A DNA stretch of 64,000 nt from Clostridia bacterium (GTDB taxonomy: Bacteria; Bacillota; Clostridia; Christensenellales; Borkfalkiaceae), in contig JAJQAK010000167.1 of the NCBI GenBank assembly GCA_021203845.1, positions 24,826-88,825 of the forward strand. Reading direction: 5' to 3'. Shown piece after piece: positions 44,083-53,289 of this stretch. The first letter of the stretch is position 1, and every line of letters starts with the position of its first letter. The position numbers and the translations under genes are program-made. The notes under the pieces are model-generated. The model was not told the origin of the DNA, did no database searches, and saw only the letters and a program-made list of their open reading frames with translations.

Positions 44083-46251
44083 TTGTACGCGCATGTGATC
44101 GTTGACATAGCCAATTCCCAGACGGACAGGATATACGACTATTCCTGCCCGGACACGCTCGTACCCGGCTCTCGGGTAAAGGTGCCGTTCAACGGAAGAA
44201 TAGTGGAGGGCTTCGTCACGGGCGTCGCCGACGACACCGAATATCCCAAGGAGAAGGTGAAGGCCGTCTTTTCCGTGTACGACGAGCTCCCGGCTCTCGT
44301 GCCGGAGTGCTTCTCGCTCATGGAGTACATCTCCAAAAGGTACCGCGTGCCGTACGCACTGGCACTCCGACTCTTTCTCCCTTCCGAAATGAGGAGAGGG
44401 AGCGTGAGGGAGAAGACCGTGTCGTACCTGTCCGTGGAGGCGGAGCTTCCTGAAGGGAAAGGAACCGAGCTGCAGAGAAAGACCATGGATTTTGTCCGCG
44501 AAAGGGGCGAGGCCGCCGCCACCGAGGTGTACGGAGTGTCCAGTTCCAATGTTGTGAGAAACCTCATAAAAGGCGGATACCTTCGCAGGTTCGACAAAAA
44601 GGTGGAGCGCACCCCCATGAAGGGAAACGCGGGGGAGACCGCCGCGAAGGTGCTCACTCCCGCACAGGTCGCGGCCTTAAAATCCATGGACGAGTGCCCG
44701 CAGACAGTGACGCTCATTCACGGCGTCACGGGGAGCGGGAAGACTGAGATATATCTCAATCGCATCGCCAAGGTCGTGGAGGAGGGGAAGACCGCGATAT
44801 TCCTGGTCCCGGAGATCTCCCTCACGCCGCAGATGCTCGCGCAGTTCAGACAGAGGTTCGGCGACAGGGCGGCGATAATACACAGCGGCTTATCCTCCGG
44901 GGAGAGGTTCGATGAGTGGTGGCGGCTCCGCACCGGTGCCGCGACGATAGCGATAGGCGCGAGAAGCGCGATATTCGCCCCGTTGCAGAACATCGGCGCG
45001 ATAATAATAGACGAAGAGCACGACTCATCGTATTTCAGCGAGACGGCGCCGAGATATTCCACGCTCGACATCGCAAAAAGGCGCGCCGAGTACAACGGAT
45101 GCAAGCTTGTCCTCGGCAGCGCGACGCCGTCCATAGAGACGTACATAGAGGCGGACGAGGGGAGATACAACCTCATAAAGCTTCCGGAGCGCATAAACGG
45201 GAGACCCATGCCGGACATTTACACCGCGGACATGAAGCGGGAGGCACAGAGGGGGAACTTCTCGGGATTTTCGACCCTTCTAAAGGACGAGCTCGCGGAG
45301 ACGCTGAAAAACGGCCGGCAGGCGATGCTCTTCATGAACAGACGCGGCTTCTCTTCCTCCGTCACTTGCATGGAGTGCGGGTACGTCGCGAGATGCGAGC
45401 AGTGCGACGTGTCCCTCACGTATCACAAGGAGGACAACTGTCTAAAGTGCCACTACTGCGGAGCCACGTACCGCATGCTTACCTCCTGCCCCACGTGCGG
45501 AAGCGTGCATCTCAAATACGGCGGCACGGGGACGCAGAGGATAACTTTCGAGCTCAAAAACATGTTCCCCGAGGCGAGGGTCATAAGGATGGACTACGAC
45601 ACTGTCTCGGGAAAGGACGGACACTACAACATACTCAAAAAATTCGCGAACCGCGAGGCCGACATCCTCGTGGGAACGCAGATGATAGCGAAGGGCCACG
45701 ATTTCCCCGCCGTGACGCTTGTGGGCGTCATGGACGCGGACATGAGTCTCCACTTCACGGACTTTAGGGCGGGGGAGAGGACTTTCCAGCTCATAACCCA
45801 GGTCGCGGGGAGAAGCGGCAGGGCCGACGACAGGGGCAAGGTCATAGTCCAAAGCTACTGCCCCGAGAACTACATTCTCCGATACGTCGTCGCATACGAC
45901 TACAAGGGGTTTTTCGAGAACGAGAAGGCGGTGAGAAAGATTTCTCTGTATCCCCCGTACGCGCAGATAGTTCGCATAATGGTGACGGGCGAGGACAACG
46001 ACGCGGCGCTGGAGGCCCTCAAAAACGTCTTCTTCGCGGTCCAGGCGCTCAGGGACGAAAACCCGGACGACTTCATCTTCTTCAACAGAATGCATTCCCC
46101 TGTGAAAAAGATTGAGGGAAAATACAGATATCAGGTGCTTTGCCGTCTCAGGGACGACAGACTTTTCGACAGGATATACGAGATAGCGGGAAAATACGGG
46201 ACGCCGAAAACGCTCGTCTACGTTGAAGAGAACCCTTCCAACCTGTCATAA
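44083..46251 (+). CDS. priA: Primosomal replication restart helicase PriA
   Basis: 722 residues from TTG 44083, chosen because AAGGTG is close upstream and the protein then begins YAHVIVDIANSQTDRIYDY like other PriA; an in-frame GTG at 44056 is possible. Walker A GVTGSGKTE near 222-230, DEEH near 313, zinc Cys clusters CMECGYVARCEQC and CLKCHYCG near 426-460, and helicase motifs QVAGRSGRAD. Reloads DnaB at stalled forks. Confidence 0.95.
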   Translation: MYAHVIVDIANSQTDRIYDYSCPDTLVPGSRVKVPFNGRIVEGFVTGVADDTEYPKEKVKAVFSVYDELPALVPECFSLMEYISKRYRVPYALALRLFLPSEMRRGSVREKTVSYLSVEAELPEGKGTELQRKTMDFVRERGEAAATEVYGVSSSNVVRNLIKGGYLRRFDKKVERTPMKGNAGETAAKVLTPAQVAALKSMDECPQTVTLIHGVTGSGKTEIYLNRIAKVVEEGKTAIFLVPEISLTPQMLAQFRQRFGDRAAIIHSGLSSGERFDEWWRLRTGAATIAIGARSAIFAPLQNIGAIIIDEEHDSSYFSETAPRYSTLDIAKRRAEYNGCKLVLGSATPSIETYIEADEGRYNLIKLPERINGRPMPDIYTADMKREAQRGNFSGFSTLLKDELAETLKNGRQAMLFMNRRGFSSSVTCMECGYVARCEQCDVSLTYHKEDNCLKCHYCGATYRMLTSCPTCGSVHLKYGGTGTQRITFELKNMFPEARVIRMDYDTVSGKDGHYNILKKFANREADILVGTQMIAKGHDFPAVTLVGVMDADMSLHFTDFRAGERTFQLITQVAGRSGRADDRGKVIVQSYCPENYILRYVVAYDYKGFFENEKAVRKISLYPPYAQIVRIMVTGEDNDAALEALKNVFFAVQALRDENPDDFIFFNRMHSPVKKIEGKYRYQVLCRLRDDRLFDRIYEIAGKYGTPKTLVYVEENPSNLS

Positions 46252-46285
46252 ATTCAAACGGACGCACATGCGTCATGGAGTCGGT

Positions 46286-46756
46286 ATGGCTGTAAAACCT
46301 GTTGTGCAGACGGGGGACGAGGTCCTTCGTCAGAAATGTAAGGCGGTGACGAAGTTTGACGCGTCGCTCGAGGCTCTTCTCAGGGACCTCAAGGACACGG
46401 TCAAGGCGGAGAACGGGGCGGGGCTCGCGGCCCCGCAGATAGGAGTGACGCTCCGCGTGTGCGTCGTGGACGTGGACGAGGGTTTCTACGAGTTCGTGAA
46501 CCCCGTCATCGTGCACGCCAAAGGAGAGCAGACCGGAGCGGAAGGGTGTCTGTCCGTCCGTGGCAAGCAGGGCACGGTCACGCGCCCGCAGAAGGTCAAG
46601 GTGGAGTTTCGGGACAGGCACGGGAGAAAGCACGTCGTCACGGCGGAAGGGTTCTTCGCGAGGGCTTGCTGCCACGAGATAGACCATCTGGACGGGATTC
46701 TGTACACCGACATCGCGACGGACGTGTACGACCTCAAGGACGAGGGCGAGGAATGA
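46286..46756 (+). CDS. def: Peptide deformylase
   Basis: 156 residues from ATG 46286 (GGAG upstream). Motifs GAGLAAPQIG, EGCLSV and HEIDHLDG supply the Cys and two His metal ligands. Removes N-formyl from nascent chains. Overlaps fmt by four bases (ATGA). Confidence 0.96.
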   Translation: MAVKPVVQTGDEVLRQKCKAVTKFDASLEALLRDLKDTVKAENGAGLAAPQIGVTLRVCVVDVDEGFYEFVNPVIVHAKGEQTGAEGCLSVRGKQGTVTRPQKVKVEFRDRHGRKHVVTAEGFFARACCHEIDHLDGILYTDIATDVYDLKDEGEE

Positions 46757-47676
46757 GAATAATTTACGCCGGGACCCCGGAATACGCGGTGAAGCCTCTG
46801 GAGGCTCTTCGGGGGGCAGGATACGAGATAGCGGCGGTCGTGACGGCCCCGGACAAGCCGCAGGGCAGGCGTGGGATTGTGACTCCCCCGCCCGTAAAAC
46901 TTTGCGCGGAAAGGTTCGGCCTTCCCGTGAGACAGTATGAAAAAATAAGTGATAATGTGGACGACCTCAAAGCCTTCGGCGCGGACCTCATGGTGACGTG
47001 CGCGTACGGACAGATCTTAAGCGACGAAGTGCTCTCCGCATTTCCAAAAGGGGTGTGGAACCTCCACGCTTCGCTCCTTCCGAAGTTCAGGGGCGCGTCC
47101 CCGATACAGTCCGCCATTTTAGCGGGCGAGGAGTATACCGGCGTCACCGTCATGAAAACGGAAAGGGAGCTCGACGCGGGCGACATACTTCTCGTGAAGC
47201 GCTGCGAGGTCGGCGACAAAACGTACGGAGAGCTGGAGGATGAGCTTTCAGAGCTCTCCGCGCTCGCCGTGATAGAGGCCATGTTCTTCATAGAGGTGGG
47301 AGTGCCGCAGCTTCTTTTGCAGGACAAGGCGAAGGCTACGTTTTGCAAAAAAATTCAGAAGAGCGATGCGAGGCTTGATTTCTCCCTTTCCGCGAAAAGC
47401 CTTTGCCGACTCGTCAACGCGATGAATCCCGCGCCTCTCGCGTACTGCAAGGCGGGCGGAAGCGTGATGAACGTCTACAGGGCGGAAGAGTGCGTCTGCG
47501 ATGAGGACGTCGTGCCCGGGACGGTCGTCAAGGCGGACAGAAAAGAAGGTATAGTCGTGAAATGCGGCGAGGGTGGCATAAAGATTCTGACCGCCCAGAT
47601 GTCCGGCGGGAAACCCCTTCCCGCGAAAGACCTCGTGAACGGCAGAAAAATAGCCGCGGGTGACAGACTTGACTAA
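46753..47676 (+). CDS. fmt: Methionyl-tRNA formyltransferase
   Basis: 307 residues from ATG 46753, coupled to def; the longer opening in this frame lies inside def. GTPEYAV near 7-13, NLHASLLPKFRGASPIQ with the catalytic Asn-x-His, and a C-terminal OB-like domain. Adds formyl to initiator Met-tRNA. Confidence 0.96.
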   Translation: MRIIYAGTPEYAVKPLEALRGAGYEIAAVVTAPDKPQGRRGIVTPPPVKLCAERFGLPVRQYEKISDNVDDLKAFGADLMVTCAYGQILSDEVLSAFPKGVWNLHASLLPKFRGASPIQSAILAGEEYTGVTVMKTERELDAGDILLVKRCEVGDKTYGELEDELSELSALAVIEAMFFIEVGVPQLLLQDKAKATFCKKIQKSDARLDFSLSAKSLCRLVNAMNPAPLAYCKAGGSVMNVYRAEECVCDEDVVPGTVVKADRKEGIVVKCGEGGIKILTAQMSGGKPLPAKDLVNGRKIAAGDRLD

Positions 47677-48919
47677 TCCTCTCGTGGACCCGTATCTCGT
47701 GCTCAGCAAGGTGTATTCCGGCGGAAAATACCTCAAGCAGGCCCTGAGCGAAACGCAGGTGGACCCGCAGGGCAGGGCGAGGACCGCCAGAATCTGCTAC
47801 GGCACGGTGGAAAAGAGTATATACCTCGACTACGTGATAGACTTCAACGTCGAGAAAAGCCCCAAAAAGCCCGTGAGGCTTGTTTTGAAGATAGCTTTGT
47901 ACATGCTCGAGTTCATGGGCAAGCACGACTACATGGTCGTGAACGGCGCCGTGGAGCTCGTGAAAAAGACCGGCAAAGGCGGCGCGGCTGGGTTCGTGAA
48001 CGCGTTTTTGCGCTCCTATAAGATCCCCGACATGCCGAAAGATCCGGACGAGAGACTTTCTTTGGAGACGAGCGCGCCGCTTTGGCTCGCGAAGAGAATG
48101 AGGGAAGTTTACGGCGAAAGGGCGGAAGGCATTTTAAACGCGAAGTCTTTGGGCCTTTGCGTGCGGTTCGAGGTGGCCGCGGAAGAGTATCTTTCCCGTG
48201 AGCACATCGAAACGCCCTTCGAGGGTGTGTACATATATCCCAATTTTGTGAGAGATGAGAAGTTTTTCGACGGATTTTACACGTTTCAGTCTGTGGGTTC
48301 CGTCGCGATATGCGACATCGTGTCCCCGTGCGAAAGTCTTCTGGACGCGTGCGCGGCCCCGGGCGGCAAGAGCGTCCTTTTATCCAAAAAGTGCGCCTTT
48401 GTCGTTGCGCAGGACGTGTATCCCCACAGGGTCGAGCTCATAAAGTCATACGTGGGGAGGATGCGAGCCGAAAACGTTGAGCCCGTGTGTGCCGACGCCA
48501 CGGTTTTCAACGCCGGGTGGGCGGAAAAGTTCGACGCGGTGCTCTGCGACGTGCCGTGCACCGGCACGGGGGTCATATCTGAAAACCCCGACATAAAGAT
48601 TTTCCGTAAAGAGGAGGACGTCGAAAGCATAGTCGCGGTCCAAAAAATGATTATCGGAAACTGCGCGAAATACGTGAAGCCGGGCGGAGCCCTTTATTAT
48701 TCCACATGCTCGTGCCTTCCCGAGGAGGGCGACGGCGTCGTGGGAGAGTTTCTGAGGACAACCCCCGGGTTTGTTGCCGAAAAGATTTCGTCACCGCTCG
48801 TAAGCGAGAGGACGAAATACGGGCTGCAGTTTTTGCCGGACATATCCCTCGGTGCGGGGTTCTACGTCGCGAAACTTGTGAAAAGACATGAAGAAGATAT
48901 TGCAGGATCTGAACTTTGA
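47660..48919 (+). CDS. rsmB: 16S rRNA m5C methyltransferase RsmB
   Basis: 419 residues, GTG start 17 bases inside fmt; TTG 47669 is an alternative. The N-terminal NusB-like domain (about 10-140) includes FVNAFLRSY. The catalytic part has LDACAAPGGKS near 228-238, DVPCTGTG (motif IV Cys) near 296, and STCSCLPEEGDGVV (motif VI Cys). Modifies C967 in E. coli. Confidence 0.93.
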   Translation: MTDLTNPLVDPYLVLSKVYSGGKYLKQALSETQVDPQGRARTARICYGTVEKSIYLDYVIDFNVEKSPKKPVRLVLKIALYMLEFMGKHDYMVVNGAVELVKKTGKGGAAGFVNAFLRSYKIPDMPKDPDERLSLETSAPLWLAKRMREVYGERAEGILNAKSLGLCVRFEVAAEEYLSREHIETPFEGVYIYPNFVRDEKFFDGFYTFQSVGSVAICDIVSPCESLLDACAAPGGKSVLLSKKCAFVVAQDVYPHRVELIKSYVGRMRAENVEPVCADATVFNAGWAEKFDAVLCDVPCTGTGVISENPDIKIFRKEEDVESIVAVQKMIIGNCAKYVKPGGALYYSTCSCLPEEGDGVVGEFLRTTPGFVAEKISSPLVSERTKYGLQFLPDISLGAGFYVAKLVKRHEEDIAGSEL

Positions 48920-49931
48920 TGAACTGAACGCTCTCTGCGACGAGCTCAGAGAAAAAAAATACAGGGCGGAGCAGATATACCACGCCCTTATGCTGGGTAA
49001 AAAGATTTCGGAAACGACGACGCTTCCCTCGTCCCTCAAGGATAAACTTCTTGAGGAATACGAGGACGAGCCGGTAAAAATAATAAAGACGCAGCTTTCT
49101 TCCGACGGCACTGAGAAATATCTTTTCTCCCTTTCCGACGGCGGCCTCATAGAGGGCGTATTCATGCGATACAAATACGGCAACACGATGTGTGTCTCCA
49201 CGCAGGTCGGCTGCAGGATGGGTTGCCGTTTTTGCGCGAGCACGATAGGCGGGCTCAAGAGAAATCTCACCTCCGGGGAGATTTTGTCCGAGGTGCTCAC
49301 GGTGAACGCCCTTCACGGCGGGGATCTCAAAAAAAGAGAGGTCACGAACATAGTCCTCATGGGTTGCGGGGAGCCTTTGGACAACTACGGCGAAGTCGTG
49401 AAGTTTTTGAGATGCGTCAGCGCGGAAGGCGGCATCTGTATATCTCCGAGGAACATATCGCTTTCCACCTGCGGACTGGTTCCCCAAATGTATGCGCTTG
49501 CGGACGAGGGGATCCCCGTGAACCTCACGGTGTCGCTGCACGCCCCGGACGACGAGAGCAGAAGGGAGATCATGCCTGTCGCGAAAAAATACTCCATAGC
49601 GGAGATTCTTAAGGCCTGCTCGTACTATTTTGACAAGACGGGCAGAAGATACATCTTTGAGTATTCGCTCGTGAGCGGAGTGAACTGCGACGACGGACAC
49701 GCGAAAAAGCTCGTAAAGCTTCTCTCTGGACGTCCCTGCCACGTCAATCTCATTCGCCTGAACGAGGTGAGGGAGACGAAGCTTTATGCGGCGGAGGAGA
49801 AGGAGGCGCAGAACTTTTTGAAAAAACTCACGGACGGCGGGCTTTCCGCGACGCTGAGACGACGCCTCGGCACGGACATCGCCGGAGCCTGCGGACAGCT
49901 GAGAGCGGGGTACACAGAGGGGCTGGAATGA
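48888..49931 (+). CDS. rlmN: Dual-specificity RNA methyltransferase RlmN
   Basis: 347 residues, overlapping rsmB by 32 bases. The radical SAM cluster is C-R-M-G-C-R-F-C near 105-112; the second catalytic Cys is in DIAGACGQL near the end. The usual MGMGEPL reads MGCGEPL. Methylates A2503 of 23S rRNA and A37 of some tRNAs. Confidence 0.94.
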   Translation: MKKILQDLNFDELNALCDELREKKYRAEQIYHALMLGKKISETTTLPSSLKDKLLEEYEDEPVKIIKTQLSSDGTEKYLFSLSDGGLIEGVFMRYKYGNTMCVSTQVGCRMGCRFCASTIGGLKRNLTSGEILSEVLTVNALHGGDLKKREVTNIVLMGCGEPLDNYGEVVKFLRCVSAEGGICISPRNISLSTCGLVPQMYALADEGIPVNLTVSLHAPDDESRREIMPVAKKYSIAEILKACSYYFDKTGRRYIFEYSLVSGVNCDDGHAKKLVKLLSGRPCHVNLIRLNEVRETKLYAAEEKEAQNFLKKLTDGGLSATLRRRLGTDIAGACGQLRAGYTEGLE

Positions 49932-49945
49932 AACCACGAAAAAAG

Positions 49946-49967
49946 AGCAGACGGGCGTCTGCTTTTT
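49946..49967 (+). terminator. Terminator of the yicC-rlmN operon
   Basis: AGCAGACG, GG, CGTCTGCT: perfect 8-bp stem followed by a T run. Confidence 0.85.
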
Positions 49968-49982
49968 GTTTTGACGGAAAGG

Positions 49983-50489
49983 CTATTCCTTGAGCGTCGC
50001 GAGCATGGCCTCCACGGTGCCGTCCACGGATATGTCGCTGCAGTCTATCGTTATGTCCGCGTATTTTTCGTAGAGGGGGCATCTTTCTTTGTAGAGGTCC
50101 TCTATCGTCTCGCAGTTTCCGCGCATGACCACGCCGCGAAGGAAAAGGTCCTCCCCGTGAACGCGCTCGATTATCTTTTCCAGGGAGACTTTAAGGTATA
50201 TTATCCTGCCCAGCTGTCCGAAATGCGCCATGGCGGCGGGAGAGTATATCGCGCTTCCCCCGGTGGAGATGACGCTTCTGTCAGGACTCAGGGAGAGATT
50301 CACGAATTCCTCCGTTTTAATGAATCCCTCGTTTCCGATTCTGGCGATGGTTTCATGCAGAAGCTCTCCCGTCTTGCCCTGAATGGCGAGGTCGCAGTCC
50401 AGAAAATTGTAACCGAGATGCTTCGCGAGAATTACGCCCGCCGTGCTTTTGCCGGAAGCGGGCATTCCGATGAGAATTACGTTTGCCAT
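49983..50489 (-). CDS. aroK: Shikimate kinase-like protein
   Basis: 168 residues from ATG 50489. P-loop GMPASGKST near 8-16, D-x-D as FLDCDLAIQ near 33-39, FIKTEE, then STGGSAIY where typical enzymes have GGG, and a lid region around FLRGVVMRG. Phosphorylates shikimate in aromatic amino acid synthesis. It stands apart from other aro genes. The GGS variation leaves some doubt about substrate. Confidence 0.8.
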   Translation of the reverse strand: MANVILIGMPASGKSTAGVILAKHLGYNFLDCDLAIQGKTGELLHETIARIGNEGFIKTEEFVNLSLSPDRSVISTGGSAIYSPAAMAHFGQLGRIIYLKVSLEKIIERVHGEDLFLRGVVMRGNCETIEDLYKERCPLYEKYADITIDCSDISVDGTVEAMLATLKE

Positions 50490-50532
50490 ATGTTGTCCAT
50501 CCTTGACTGCCTTTTGTCGCGCCGGGATTGAT

Positions 50533-50829
50533 TCACATGCCTTTTCTGGGCATGAACTGAAACTTAAACTCGCAGCCCATCGCATCGGCAAGTCTTACGA
50601 TTGTTTTTAATGAGGGATCGGCGTTTCCGTTTTCTATCCGGTCGATATCCGCTTGATCTATGCCGGAAATTTTCGCGAGTTATTTTTGGGTGAGACTCCT
50701 GTTTTTTCTTGCTGCCTGCAATGCCTGACCTAGGGCATAGTCGGATAAGAGAGAATCGAATTCCGCCTTGAATCTCGGACCCTTTATTTTTTTGTTAAGA
50801 ATGTCTCTGACTCTGATTCCGTTTTCCAT
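50533..50829 (-). pseudogene. XRE-family antitoxin/regulator with an in-frame nonsense codon
   Basis: 98 codons from ATG 50829 to TGA 50533. Translation gives MENGIRVRDILNKKI, then LGQALQAARKNRSLTQK, a TAA at 50680-50682, and LAKISGIDQADIDRIENG, PSLKTIVRLADAMG. The stop falls within the HTH, where related proteins read TQKELA, so a GAA-to-TAA change is likely. It resembles antitoxins of HigA type. No toxin gene is next to it. Confidence 0.82.
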
Positions 50830-50919
50830 ACCGTGTGCCGCCTTATAAACGCCGAATTATGTTTATTCCCCATATCGTTAACTTGTTTCTTGAGACAGAT
50901 GTCGGGACATTTTTTTCTG

Positions 50920-50969
50920 AAACGACGATTTGCAAATTTTTTTCCGAGGGTAAAACGACGATTTGCAAA
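50920..50969. repeat. Pair of 17-bp direct repeats
   Basis: AAACGACGATTTGCAAA at 50920-50936 and again at 50953-50969, 33 bases apart, in the non-coding region before rpe. Function unknown; a regulator site or gene debris. Confidence 0.6.
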
Positions 50970-51020
50970 CTTTTCAAGAACGAAATGTTCTCATAAACTC
51001 GATTGAATTGACAAAGTTTA

Positions 51021-51049
51021 TTGTCTAACCTGTCAGAGGGTGCTATAAT
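51021..51049 (+). promoter_or_regulatory. Promoter of the rpe-thiN-nadA operon
   Basis: TTGTCT at 51021-51026, 17-bp spacer, TATAAT at 51044-51049. A better TTGACA at 51008-51013 is 30 bases away from the -10, too far to pair with it. Confidence 0.6.
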
Positions 51050-51082
51050 TTCAACATACAAAGAACAAGGACGGAGTTTCTC

Positions 51083-51754
51083 ATGGAGATAAAAGTTGCA
51101 CCCTCCATACTTTCGGCAAACTTCTCCGCCATGGGGGAAGCCGTAAAAAACTGCAAGATCTGGGGCGCTGACCTCATTCACTGCGACGTCATGGACGGCA
51201 CGTTTGTGGGGCCCATAACGTTCGGGGGGCAGATGGTGCAGAACATAAGGCCCCTCACGGATTTGGAACTCGACTGCCATCTCATGATAGAGCATCCCCA
51301 GACGCAAGTCAAATTTTTCGCGGACGCCGGGGCGGACTACATAACCGTGCATTATCAGCCATGCGTGCGCATTTCACCGAGCTATCTTGTCGACACGCTG
51401 CAGATGATAAAGGGGATGGGGGTAAAATGCGGTGCCGTGGTGAATCCCGACATTGACGTGGAGAAGATTTTCGACGTCTTCCCGCTCTGCGACATGGTGC
51501 TTCTCATGTCCGTGTTCCCGGGATACGGGGGACAGAAGTTCATCCCGTCCGTTCTCGACAAGATAAAAAAGGCCCGCTCGTACGCCGAGAAGATAGGAAG
51601 ACCCGACCTCGACATCGAGATAGACGGGGGAGTCACCTGTGAAAACGCGAAGGACATAATCGACGCGGGGGCCAACATACTCGTGGCGGGTTCGGCCGTA
51701 TTCGGGGCGAAAGACCCCGCGGGCGCGATTAAGGCGATAAGGGGCAGGTCATGA
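51083..51754 (+). CDS. rpe: Ribulose-phosphate 3-epimerase
   Basis: 223 residues. APSILSANF at 6-14, HCDVMDGTFVGPITFG near 33-48, CHLMIEHP, and VFPGYGGQKF. Interconverts ribulose-5-P and xylulose-5-P. Overlaps thiN by four bases (ATGA). Confidence 0.96.
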   Translation: MEIKVAPSILSANFSAMGEAVKNCKIWGADLIHCDVMDGTFVGPITFGGQMVQNIRPLTDLELDCHLMIEHPQTQVKFFADAGADYITVHYQPCVRISPSYLVDTLQMIKGMGVKCGAVVNPDIDVEKIFDVFPLCDMVLLMSVFPGYGGQKFIPSVLDKIKKARSYAEKIGRPDLDIEIDGGVTCENAKDIIDAGANILVAGSAVFGAKDPAGAIKAIRGRS

Positions 51755-52362
51755 AGGGGATACTTCTTCTGAACGGGGATCCGCCCAAAACCGACATAGA
51801 CACGGAAGAAGCGACGGTGTACTGTTGCGACGGCGCATACGCCTGGGCCAAAGACAAATACAGAATAGACAAGAACGTCGGCGATTTCGACTCGCTCGGA
51901 TACATTCCGGAGCCGAAGCCGGAAAAGATATATCCTTCCGAAAAGGATTTCACCGACGGAGAGATAGCGATAAGCGACATGGCGCGGGACGGGATGGACG
52001 TCATAGAGATATACGGCGCCGGCGGCGGAAGGGTTGACCATTTCGCGGGAAACCTCCATCTTCTGTACAAATGCCGCGAACTCGGGATAAAGGCCCTCAT
52101 GCACCTCGACGACTGTGTCGTTTTCGTATCCGGAGGACTCATAAAATTTCCGCACGCCGCGGGAAGACTCGTGTCTGTTCTGCCGTTCAGGGGAGACGCC
52201 CGTATAAAGGGAAGCTTCGGGCTCAAGTACGAATATCCGGACTGTCTCAAATACGGAACCTGCCGCGGAATATCCAACGTCGTCACCGACGACGACGCGT
52301 ATCTCAAGGTCGACGAAAGGGACAGCGTGCTCGTCGTGCTCTATGACGGGCCGGGGGAGTGA
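51751..52362 (+). CDS. thiN: Thiamine pyrophosphokinase
   Basis: 203 residues. CCDGAYAWA, VGDFDSLG (the GDFDS substrate motif) and KDFTDGEIAI with GAGGGRVDHF are diagnostic. Converts thiamine to TPP. The stop overlaps the nadA GTG. Confidence 0.93.
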   Translation: MKGILLLNGDPPKTDIDTEEATVYCCDGAYAWAKDKYRIDKNVGDFDSLGYIPEPKPEKIYPSEKDFTDGEIAISDMARDGMDVIEIYGAGGGRVDHFAGNLHLLYKCRELGIKALMHLDDCVVFVSGGLIKFPHAAGRLVSVLPFRGDARIKGSFGLKYEYPDCLKYGTCRGISNVVTDDDAYLKVDERDSVLVVLYDGPGE

Positions 52363-53282
52363 AAAAAATGCTCAGGGACATTCAGGACGAGATCATACGT
52401 CTCAAAAAAGAGAAGGGAATATACATTCTTGCGCACAGCTACATGAGGGAGGAGATCTGCGAGATAGCGGATTTCACGGGCGACAGCTACGCACTTTCCG
52501 TCAAGGCGAAATCGGCGGAAGAGGACACGATAATCATGTGCGGCGTGCGATTCATGGCGGAGACCTGCAAGATACTTTCCCCGCAAAAGAAGGTGATTCT
52601 GTCCCACCCCATGGCGGGGTGTCCTATGGCCGAGCAGATGAGCCCAGAATACATCCTGGAAAAGAAGAAGGAGTATCTGGGATACGCCGTAGTGTCCTAT
52701 GTGAACACCACCGCTGCGCTCAAGGCGATATCCGACGTGTGCGTGACTTCCTCTAGCGCCGTCAAGATATGCAGGGCCATGCCGGAGAAAAATATTCTGT
52801 TCATACCCGACACTAACCTCGGAACGTATGTCAAAGAACATGTTCCGGAGAAGAACGTCGCGCTTCTGAACGGCGGATGTCCCATACACGCCGCGATGAC
52901 TGAAAAGGACGTCCTCGACGCGAAGACAGCCCATCCGGACGCCTTGTTCCTCGTGCATCCCGAGTGCAGGCCCGAGGTCACGAAGCATGCCGACTACATT
53001 GGCTCCACCGCGGGGATAATGAAGTACGCCGAGGAGTCAGACAAAAAGGAGTTCATAATCGGCACCGAGAACACGATAGCCGAGCACCTTCAGATTATGT
53101 GTCCTGGCAAGAAGTTCTACGTTTTGTCGAAGGACATGGTCTGCCGCAACATGAAGCTTACCACGCTCACGGACGTCTACAACTGCGTTCTCGGCAGGGG
53201 CGGGGAGGAAATAGAGATAGATGAGGACACGCGCAGGGCGGCGCTCAAATCCATCGAGAAAATGATAGAGTACGGGGGATGA
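52359..53282 (+). CDS. nadA: Quinolinate synthase
   Basis: 307 residues, GTG start overlapping thiN. ILAHSYMREEICEIADFTGDSY, GVRFMAETCKILSP, HPECRPEV and the late CPGKKF supply the three Cys for the [4Fe-4S] cluster. Makes quinolinate from iminoaspartate and DHAP; nadB and nadC are not in this window. Confidence 0.94.
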   Translation: MKKMLRDIQDEIIRLKKEKGIYILAHSYMREEICEIADFTGDSYALSVKAKSAEEDTIIMCGVRFMAETCKILSPQKKVILSHPMAGCPMAEQMSPEYILEKKKEYLGYAVVSYVNTTAALKAISDVCVTSSSAVKICRAMPEKNILFIPDTNLGTYVKEHVPEKNVALLNGGCPIHAAMTEKDVLDAKTAHPDALFLVHPECRPEVTKHADYIGSTAGIMKYAEESDKKEFIIGTENTIAEHLQIMCPGKKFYVLSKDMVCRNMKLTTLTDVYNCVLGRGGEEIEIDEDTRRAALKSIEKMIEYGG

Positions 53283-53289
53283 CACTATT

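Noticed and set aside
50920-50969. CRISPR array
   Set aside because: Only two short repeats, with a 16-base gap between them and no cas genes; no CRISPR found anywhere in the window.
51008-51049. TTGACA at 51008 as the rpe -35 box
   Set aside because: Spacer to TATAAT is 30 bases; TTGTCT at 51021 gives 17.
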